Of a DNA stretch of 64,000 bases, positions 56,384 through 64,000 are shown in pieces. The translations under genes and the position numbers were made by a program. Every line of letters begins with the position of its first letter. Positions within the stretch are counted from its first letter, which is position 1. This DNA is from RPQJ01 sp963696545 (GTDB lineage: Bacteria; Pseudomonadota; Gammaproteobacteria; Steroidobacterales; Steroidobacteraceae). The notes below the pieces were generated by a model, which had not been told where the DNA came from, did not search any database, and saw nothing but the letters and a program-made list of their open reading frames with translations. The DNA is taken from contig CAVOKQ010000012.1 in the NCBI GenBank assembly GCA_963696545.1, forward strand, positions 248,001-312,000. Reading direction: 5' to 3'.

Positions 56384-57793
56384 ATGCTGCCTGTCGTCGC
56401 CCTGGTCGGGCGTCCGAACGTCGGGAAGTCCACGTTGTTCAATGCGCTCACGCGCACGCGCGACGCCCTGGTCGCCGACGTGCCGGGGCTGACGCGCGAC
56501 CGCAAGTACGGCTACACCAGGGTCGGGCCACGCAGCTGTGTGGTCGTGGATACAGGCGGGCTCGTCGACACGACGCAGGGCGTGGAGCGCCTGATGGCCG
56601 ATCAGACGCTGAAGGCGGTCGAGGAGGCCGATCGCGTGCTGCTGGTGGTGGATGCCCGGCAGGGCTGCGTCCCGGCCGACCTGCACGTCGCCGACATCCT
56701 GCGTCGCGCGGGCAAGTCCGTCGTGGTCGTGGTCAACAAGGCCGAGGGGCTGGATCCAGAGATCGCTGGCGCCGACTTCCATCAGCTCGGCTTCGGCGCC
56801 CCGGTGGTCGTATCCGCAGCGCACATGCAGGGCATCGAGGACCTGATGGAGCGGGCGGTCGAAGGGCTTGCCGAGCCCGAGCCGCCGCCCCAGGAAGACG
56901 GGTCGGAAAGCAGCGAGATCCGCGTGGCCGTCGTCGGTCGCCCCAACGTGGGCAAGTCCACGCTGATCAACCGGTTGCTCGGCGAGGAGCGGCTCGTAGC
57001 GTTCGACCAGCCGGGGACCACGCGTGACTCCGTGTACGTACCCTTCGAGCGCGACGGCCAGACCTACACCTTGATCGATACGGCGGGCGTGCGCCGCCGC
57101 GCGCGAGTGAGCGACGCGGTCGAGAAATTCAGCATCGTCAAGGCGCTGCAGGCGATCGAGCAGGCGAACGTCGTGATCGGCGTGGTCGACGCGCACGACA
57201 CGATCGCCGAGCAGGACGCGAGCCTGCTCGGGCTGATCGCGGAGCAGGGCCGCGCGCTCGTGATCGCTGTGAACAAGTGGGACGGTATCCCGCCTGCGCA
57301 GCGCGATGCGATTCGTGACGGCCTCGACCTGCGGCTCGACTTCCTCGGGTTCGCGCTGGTGCACTTCATCTCCGCGCGGCACGGCACCGGCGTCGGCGAA
57401 CTCATGGGGTCGGTGCGCTCGGCCTACAGGGCTGCGATGCGCGAGCTGCCGACCAAGGAACTCACCGAGGCGCTCGAGCATGCGATCACGATGCACCAGC
57501 CGCCGCTGGTGCGAGGGCGCCGCATCAAGCTGCGCTACGCCCACCAGGGGGGCCGTAACCCCCCGGTCGTCGTGATCCATGGCAACCAGACGCAGCACGT
57601 GCCGGACGCGTATCGACGCTACCTGGAGAACCACTTCCGGCAGACGTTCGGGCTGAAGGGCACGCCGATGCGGATTGAGTTCCGCACCGACGAGAACCCT
57701 TACGCCGGGCGCCGCAACGTGCTTACGCCCAGGCAGCAGAAGAAGCGCCAGCGCCTGGTCAAGCGCCGCCGCGCGGGCACCGGCAAGCGCTGA
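56384..57793 (+). CDS. der: GTPase Der (EngA)
   Basis: A 469-residue ribosome-assembly factor with two GTPase domains. G1 motifs GRPNVGKST occur at residues 8-16 and again near 186, with DTGG and DTAG as G3 and NKAE and NKWD as G4. The C-terminal KH-like domain (RIKLRYAHQGG, PPVVVIHGN) and a basic tail (RQQKKRQRLVKRRRAG) follow. It starts two bases after bamB. Confidence 0.97.
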   Translation: MLPVVALVGRPNVGKSTLFNALTRTRDALVADVPGLTRDRKYGYTRVGPRSCVVVDTGGLVDTTQGVERLMADQTLKAVEEADRVLLVVDARQGCVPADLHVADILRRAGKSVVVVVNKAEGLDPEIAGADFHQLGFGAPVVVSAAHMQGIEDLMERAVEGLAEPEPPPQEDGSESSEIRVAVVGRPNVGKSTLINRLLGEERLVAFDQPGTTRDSVYVPFERDGQTYTLIDTAGVRRRARVSDAVEKFSIVKALQAIEQANVVIGVVDAHDTIAEQDASLLGLIAEQGRALVIAVNKWDGIPPAQRDAIRDGLDLRLDFLGFALVHFISARHGTGVGELMGSVRSAYRAAMRELPTKELTEALEHAITMHQPPLVRGRRIKLRYAHQGGRNPPVVVIHGNQTQHVPDAYRRYLENHFRQTFGLKGTPMRIEFRTDENPYAGRRNVLTPRQQKKRQRLVKRRRAGTGKR

Positions 57794-57857
57794 GTCCGGC
57801 GCCGGACTGATAACCAGCGCTTCTGACGCGCTATCCTCTGGTTTGTGTCGCCGGGCT

Positions 57858-57881
57858 AGGAGGCGGGCATAGACTGCCCGC
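57858..57881 (+). promoter_or_regulatory. Ribosome site separated from the start codon by a hairpin
   Basis: A perfect AGGAGG (57858-57863) lies 18 bases before the ATG at 57882, too far for normal use. The bases between form a hairpin, GCGGGCA-TAGAC-TGCCCGC (57863-57881), which if folded would bring the site next to the start codon. This is an inference from spacing. Confidence 0.45.
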
Positions 57882-59027
57882 ATGCAAATGGCTTTCGCTC
57901 GCACCCCCGCATCCGCAACGCACGACCTGCCCGCTCGCAAGCTGGCGTGGCTGCCGGATCCGCTGAGGCTGTTCCGCGGCGGCATCATCGACGAGCCGGT
58001 CGTGGCTTATGAATGCTGGGGCCGGTTGAACGAGGCGCGCGACAACACGGTCCTGATATTCACCGGTCTTTCGCCAACGGCCCACGCCGCGTCCTCGCCC
58101 AGTGATCCGCGGCCGGGCTGGTGGGAAACCATGATCGGCGAGGGCAAGCCGCTCGACACCGGCAGGTTCTTCGTCGTCTGCGTGAATTCGCTCGGCAGCC
58201 CGTTCGGTTCTTCGAGCCCCGCGTCCATCGATCCCTGCACCGGCCGTACCTACGGCATCGGGTTCCCGGAGATTACGGTCGAAGACATCGCTGCCGCGGG
58301 CCATGCGGCGCTGCGCACGCTCGGCATCGAACGAGTCGCCGCAGTGGTCGGGCCCTCGCTCGGCGGCATGGTGGTGCTCGCGTACTGCGCGCAGTTCCCG
58401 GGGGCCGTGGACAACCTCGTGTCGATTTCCGGCGCCGCGCGCGCGACGCCTTTCGCGATCGCGCTGCGCTCGCTGCAGCGCGAGATGGTCCGCAGCGACC
58501 CGGCGTGGCGCGGCGGGAACTACGAGCCCGGTCGTGGGCCGCGCCTCGGGCTGCGACTCGCGCGCAAGCTCGGCACGATCACGTATCGCTCTCCCGAGGA
58601 GTGGCAGCAGCGGTTCGGGCGGCGCCGCGTGCCGGAAACGGCCGGGCTGTCCGGCGACTTCCGCCCGCAGTTCGAGGTCGAGGCTTACCTGGAGCACCAG
58701 GCGCTGCGGTTTGCCGACACGTTCGATGCGAATGCCTACCTGTACCTGTCGCGTGCGATGGACCAGTTCGACCTGGCCGACCACGGCGGCGGTTCGCTCG
58801 CGGCAGCATTTGCGCGCTTCGGCGTGAAGCGTGCGCTCGTGCTCGGCGTGGAGACCGACATGCTGTTCCCGATCGAGCAGCAGCGCGAGGTTGCCGACCA
58901 CCTGCGCGCGGCCGGCGTCGCGGTCGAGTACTACGCGTTCCCGTCGCTGCAGGGGCACGACGCGTTCCTCACCGACCTCGACCGGTTCGAGCCGGCGATC
59001 GGCGGGTTCCTGAAGTCGAGGGGCTAG
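57882..59027 (+). CDS. metX: Homoserine (or serine) O-acyltransferase, MetX type
   Basis: A 381-residue alpha/beta-hydrolase-fold acyltransferase. The nucleophile Ser is in VGPSLGGMVVLAY, and the closing GHDAFLTDLDRF holds the catalytic His. The family makes O-acetyl- or O-succinylhomoserine for methionine synthesis. The segments SDPRPGWWETMIG and VVCVNSLGSPFGSSSPASI differ from classic MetX (NVLGGCKGSTGP) and look more like the serine O-succinyltransferase branch known from Xanthomonas, which would place it in cysteine synthesis. An ATG at 57888 is a second possible start. It is convergent with the M23 peptidase gene, one base between stops. Confidence 0.88.
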   Translation: MQMAFARTPASATHDLPARKLAWLPDPLRLFRGGIIDEPVVAYECWGRLNEARDNTVLIFTGLSPTAHAASSPSDPRPGWWETMIGEGKPLDTGRFFVVCVNSLGSPFGSSSPASIDPCTGRTYGIGFPEITVEDIAAAGHAALRTLGIERVAAVVGPSLGGMVVLAYCAQFPGAVDNLVSISGAARATPFAIALRSLQREMVRSDPAWRGGNYEPGRGPRLGLRLARKLGTITYRSPEEWQQRFGRRRVPETAGLSGDFRPQFEVEAYLEHQALRFADTFDANAYLYLSRAMDQFDLADHGGGSLAAAFARFGVKRALVLGVETDMLFPIEQQREVADHLRAAGVAVEYYAFPSLQGHDAFLTDLDRFEPAIGGFLKSRG

Positions 59028-59028
59028 C

Positions 59029-59907
59029 TCACTTCGCCAGGAACAGCGCTGGATCCACCATCGCGCGATTGACGGCGATGCCCCAGTGCAGGTGCGGGCC
59101 CGTCACGCGCCCGGTCGCCCCGACAGCCCGAGTACTGCGCCCGTGTCGAGTTCGTCTCCTGCCTTCACGTCGATGCGGCTCAGGTGGCAGTACATGGTCA
59201 CGACGCCCTCGCCGTGGTCCAGGAACACCGTGTTGCCGTTGAAGAAGAAATCCCCGGCGTCGAGCACGCGACCGGGCGACGGGGCAAGTATCGGTGTGCC
59301 CGATGGCGCGGCGATATCCATGCCCGAATGCGGGTTGCGGGGTTCACCGTTGAAGAACCTGCGCAGCCCGAAGCTGCTCGAACGCTCGCCCGGGGACAGG
59401 TGCGCGCATCCGCAGTTCAGGCACTCGCCCTGCCGTATAAGCCCCGAGCGCCGCGTCGATGCGGGTGCGCTCACGGTCGATGCGCTCCAGGTCTTCCTGC
59501 TCCGGGTTCACGTGGCGCTTGTTCGCGACCTTGAGGTGCTGTTCGGCGTATTTCTTCGGTGCCACCGTGAACTCGAGCGGGCGCCGCTTCGACTCGCCTG
59601 CCTGCAGGAACTCGGCCGCCTGCGCACCCGGCTTCGTATCGAGCGGGATGCCCACGAGCGCCACCCAGCCATGCGGTCCCTCCAGCACGGGTGCTCGATG
59701 CTCGTTGAAGAAGACTTCTCCCGGAGCGTCGGGCCCGTCGCCCAGCTGGATGATCGCGACGCCGCCCGGCACGCGACTTTCGCGCGGCAGATCCACGGCG
59801 GTGGTGGCCGCGCCGGCGGCGGACATGGCGAGCAACGCCATCGCGGCCAGGCTCCACGCGGCGTGTCGCAGTGTCACTCGCTGATGACTCGAGTCACGGT
59901 CCGTCAT
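59029..59907 (-). CDS. M23-family (LytM) metallopeptidase, frameshifted
   Basis: An exported peptidoglycan endopeptidase of about 292 codons. The signal peptide includes SLAAMALLAMSAAGAA. A linker domain (GVAIIQLGDG...APVLEGPHGWVALVGIPLD) precedes the catalytic part with the zinc-binding HSGMDIAAPSGTPI, MYCHLS and GPHLHWGIAVNRAMVDP. All zinc ligands are kept, so it should be active. Two or three indels (near 59405-59480 and near 59110) break the frame; these are the only ones in the last 20 kb. Its ATG overlaps the xseA stop by four bases. Confidence 0.88.
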
Positions 59908-61304
59908 TCGCTTTCCCGGGGATCGCCCGCAATTTCGTCTGTCACCGCCACGACCGTGGCGCTGAACCCGCCGCGGGCCAGGCGCGCCTCGACACGCTCG
60001 CCGGGCCCGATCGCAGCCGCCTCGTGCAGCACGTGCCCCTGCGCATTCGTCACGATTGCATAGCCCCGGTCGAGCGTCGCGAGTGGGCTCACCGCGTGCA
60101 GCGTGCGCGCCGCCAGTTCGAAGCGCCGGCGCGACTGCGCGGCCCGGTTGCGCGCACCCGAGGCCAGCGCACGCCGCGCCGACTCGAGCCGGATGCGCTG
60201 TGCCTGGACCCTGATCGCGGGCGATGCGCGCAGCAGCAAGGCAGCGGCAGCGCCGTGACGTGATCGCGCCCGTTCGAGCCGGGACCGCACCGCCCGCTGC
60301 AGGCGCTCCTCGAGTTCGTCCAGCCGCTGCGCGTGCTGCCGCAGCCGCACGCCCGGATGCGCCCTGGAAAGTCGCTGCTCGCGGACCGTCAGTTGCGTGC
60401 GAAGGTCGTGCAGGCGTCGCCGCGTCGATTGCTGCGCCCGCTGCGCCGCGACGGCGAATGCACGCAGCCATTCCGCGCGATCGGGCACCACGCGCTCGGC
60501 CGCGCCGGAAGGCGTGGGCGCGCGCTCATCAGCCACGAGATCCGCGATGGTGAAGTCCACTTCGTGGCCGACGCCGCTGACGATCGGGATCGGGCAGGCG
60601 AACATCGCGCGAGCGACGATCTCCTCGTTGAAAGCCCACAGGTCCTCGAGCGAGCCGCCACCTCGCGCGACGATCAGCACGTCACAGTCGCGGCGCGCCG
60701 ACGCAAGCCGCAACGCCTGCTCGAGCTCGCGCGGCGCCGCTTCTCCCTGCACCGCGACCGGGTAGATCAGCACCGGAATCGACGGGAACCGCCGCCGCAG
60801 GATGTGCAGGATGTCGCGCAGCGCCGCGCCGGTGGGCGAGGTGATGACGCCGATGCGCCGCGGCAGCCTCGGCAGCGGCTGCTTGTGGCGGGCCTCGAAC
60901 AGCCCCTCGGCGCCGAGTTTGTGTTTCAGTTCCTCGAAGCGGCGGCGCAGCAGCCCCTCGCCGGCCTCCTCGAGGTGCTCGATTACGACCTGGAACTCGC
61001 CGCGAGCCTCGTACAGGCTAACCCGGCCCCGTGCCAGCACGTGCGAGCCGTCCTTTGCCGGAAAGCGCACCAGCAGGTTCCGTTGCCGGAACATCGCGCA
61101 GCGAACCTGGGCGGTTTCGTCCTTCAGCGAGAAATACCAGTGCCCCGACGACGGGCGCGACAGGTTCGATATCTCGCCCTCGAGCCAGAGCGAGCCGAGG
61201 CCGCGCTCCAGCAGCACCCTGGCCTCGCGGTTCAGCCGGCTGACGGTGAATACCTCCCGCGGGGGCGGGGAGTCGGGGCTCGAATCGGGGAACAGGCCCT
61301 GCAT
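59904..61304 (-). CDS. xseA: Exodeoxyribonuclease VII large subunit
   Basis: About 466 residues. The OB-fold N-terminus (VFTVSRLNREARVLLERGLGSLWLEGEISN, HWYFSLKDETAQVRCAMF) and the catalytic core (IGVITSPTGAALRDILHIL, VARGGGSLEDLWAFNEE, PIVSGVGHEVDFTIADLVAD) are intact, followed by a long Arg-rich coiled coil. The small subunit xseB is not in the window. The ATG at 61304 (MQGLF) is preferred; ATGs at 61316 and 61352 are in frame. It is divergent from guaB. Confidence 0.95.
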   Translation of the reverse strand: MQGLFPDSSPDSPPPREVFTVSRLNREARVLLERGLGSLWLEGEISNLSRPSSGHWYFSLKDETAQVRCAMFRQRNLLVRFPAKDGSHVLARGRVSLYEARGEFQVVIEHLEEAGEGLLRRRFEELKHKLGAEGLFEARHKQPLPRLPRRIGVITSPTGAALRDILHILRRRFPSIPVLIYPVAVQGEAAPRELEQALRLASARRDCDVLIVARGGGSLEDLWAFNEEIVARAMFACPIPIVSGVGHEVDFTIADLVADERAPTPSGAAERVVPDRAEWLRAFAVAAQRAQQSTRRRLHDLRTQLTVREQRLSRAHPGVRLRQHAQRLDELEERLQRAVRSRLERARSRHGAAAALLLRASPAIRVQAQRIRLESARRALASGARNRAAQSRRRFELAARTLHAVSPLATLDRGYAIVTNAQGHVLHEAAAIGPGERVEARLARGGFSATVVAVTDEIAGDPRESE

Positions 61305-61381
61305 GGTGGCGGGCATCTTAGCGGCCGCGGCCCGCGGCACAAGCCAATTCACCCCGGTTTCCCCCGGACGGCCGCGCCGGG

Positions 61382-61387
61382 TACAAT
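61382..61387 (+). promoter_or_regulatory. Likely guaB -10 box
   Basis: TACAAT lies 34 bases before the guaB ATG. The best -35 candidate 18 bases upstream, TTTCCC (61358-61363), is weak. Confidence 0.45.
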
Positions 61388-61420
61388 TCCGCGCTTCCTT
61401 TCAAAAGCCCGGGTCAGCCC

Positions 61421-62879
61421 ATGCTGCGCATCCTCGAGGAAGCTCTCACGTTTGACGACGTCCTGCTGGTGCCGGCGTATTCGCAGGTGCTGCCGCAGGA
61501 GGTCGACCTCGGCACGCAGCTCACGCGCGGCATCCGGCTGAACCTGCCGGTCGTCTCCGCGGCCATGGACACGGTGACCGAGCACCGCCTCGCGATCGCG
61601 ATCGCGCAGGAGGGCGGCATCGGCATCATCCACAAGAACATGACGATCGAGACGCAGGCGCGGCAGGTCGCGCGCGTCAAGCGCTTCGAGAGCGGCATCA
61701 TCCACGACCCGATCACGGTCCGGCCCGAGCAGACGATCCGCGAGGTCATCGAACTCACGCGCGCGAAGAACATCTCCGGCGTGCCTGTCGTCCGCGACGG
61801 CAAGGCCTTCGGCATCGTCACGCACCGCGACCTGCGCTTCGAGACCAAGCTCGACGCGCCGGTGTCGTCGGTGATGACGCCCCGCGAGCGCCTGGTCACG
61901 GTGCGCGAGAACTCGCCGAAAGAGGAAGTGCTGGCGCTGCTGCACAAGCACCGCATCGAGAAGGTGCTGGTGATCGACGACGACTTCGCGCTGAAGGGCA
62001 TGATCACGGTCAAGGATTTCCAGAAGGCGACTGAATTCCCGCGCGCCTGCAAGGACGAGCGCGGCGCGCTACGCGTCGGCGCCGCGATCGGCACGGCTGC
62101 GGACACGCTCGACCGTGCCGCGGCGCTGCGTGAAGCCGGCGTCGACGTGATCGTGGTGGACACGGCCCACGGACACTCGAAGGGCGTGATCGAGACGGTG
62201 CGCCGGATCAAGGCGCGCTGGCCGAACCAGCAGGTGATCGCCGGCAACATCGTCACGGCCGAGGCGGCGATGGCGCTCGTCGATGCCGGCGCCGACGCCG
62301 TCAAGGTCGGCATCGGGCCGGGCTCGATCTGCACGACGCGGGTCGTGGCGGGCGTCGGCGTGCCGCAGATCTCGGCGGTAGCGAATGTCGCGGCGGCGCT
62401 CGCGCCACACGGCGTGCCGCTGATCGCGGACGGCGGCATCCGCTTCTCCGGCGACGTCGCGAAGGCGATCGTCGCGGGCGCCTACTGCGTGATGATCGGC
62501 GGCCTGTTCGCAGGCACCGAGGAGTCGCCGGGCGAGGTCGAGCTGTACCAGGGCGCGTCCTACAAGTCGTACCGCGGCATGGGCTCGCTCGGCGCGATGG
62601 CGCAGGCGCACGGGTCGCGCGACCGCTACTTCCAGGACGCCACGGCCGAGCTCGAGAAGCTCGTCCCGGAGGGCGTCGAGGGCCGCGTACCGTACAAGGG
62701 CAGCGTCGTCGCGATCCTGCACCAGATGTCCGGCGGCCTGCGCGCCGCGATGGGTTACACCGGCAGCGCCAGCATCGAGGAGATGCGAACGCGGCCGAAG
62801 TTCGTCCGCATCACGAATGCCGGCATGCGCGAGAGCCACGTCCACGACGTGACGATCACCAAGGAAGCGCCGAACTACC

Positions 62880-62890
<11 letters not shown>
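61421..62890 (+). CDS. guaB: IMP dehydrogenase
   Basis: A 489-residue TIM-barrel enzyme that oxidises IMP to XMP, the committed step to GMP. LTFDDVLLVPAYS opens the protein. Two CBS domains are inserted after the HKNMTIETQA segment. The catalytic Cys lies in GIGPGSICTTRVVAGVG and the flap in the later GSRDRYFQ region. The frame is intact. The next gene, guaA, starts inside its last codons. Confidence 0.97.

Positions 62891-64000
<1,110 letters not shown>

Overview
The window is about 64 kb of high-GC chromosomal DNA from a gammaproteobacterium. Two conserved gene orders show this: queA-tgt-yajC-secD-secF, and suhB / trmJ-iscS...ndk-rlmN-pilW-rodZ-hisS-yfgM-bamB-der. ZapE, a very large NAD-dependent glutamate dehydrogenase, BamB, TonB-dependent uptake and Cys-rich FdxA agree. 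The style fits the Steroidobacterales/Xanthomonadales neighbourhood, but the sequence alone does not fix the family. Almost all of it is core chromosome; no prophage, insertion sequence or CRISPR array was seen.

Layout. 0-4.2 kb: end of an MBL-fold hydrolase, a tandem ABC ATPase, an exported SurE, a truncated HMG-CoA-synthase-like fragment, an ABM-domain protein and a PhzF protein. 4.2-8.5 kb: a complete thiamine salvage operon under a TPP riboswitch (TonB receptor, YkoF-like thiamine-binding protein, PnuT-type permease, thiamine kinase). 8.5-14.3 kb: ferredoxin, enoyl-CoA hydratase/isomerase, thiolase, FadJ-like multifunctional enzyme and nitronate monooxygenase, all for acyl-CoA oxidation. 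14.4-21.4 kb (minus): gpmA, a glycosyltransferase, NAD-GDH, a MarR regulator. 21.5-29.1 kb (minus): zapE, then an acetoacetyl-CoA/acyl-CoA block (AacS, ETF-QO, SDR, thiolase, TetR), divergent from icmF (29.3-32.7 kb). 32.7-39 kb: membrane proteins, xerD, dsbC-like, fdxA, a NUDIX hydrolase, tRNA-Leu(CAA), an L,D-transpeptidase. 38.4-43.8 kb: queuosine and Sec genes. 43.8-47.1 kb: TerC, an amino acid permease, suhB. 47.1-57.8 kb: the long trmJ-to-der run. 57.9-64 kb: metX-like, an M23 peptidase, xseA, guaB and the start of guaA.

Two points matter for the reader. First, many otherwise ordinary genes are broken by single-base indels in patches (worst at 14.4-18.9, 22.7-24.0, 29.4-32.6 and 34.8-42.8 kb), while 42.85-59.0 kb is nearly clean. 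The indels look like sequencing error rather than biology, so those genes are annotated as one CDS each. Second, two copies of a structured palindromic repeat (6548-6664 and 13140-13249) share a core whose two small hairpins keep their loops while stem pairs co-vary. This is the most unusual non-coding feature found.

No gene-free stretch exceeds 300 bases. The longest gaps are 13124-13341 (palindromic repeat), 37397-37610 (tRNA upstream region and L,D-transpeptidase leader), 4200-4388 (promoter and TPP riboswitch), 6536-6722 (palindromic repeat) and 49818-49982 (ndk promoter and leader).
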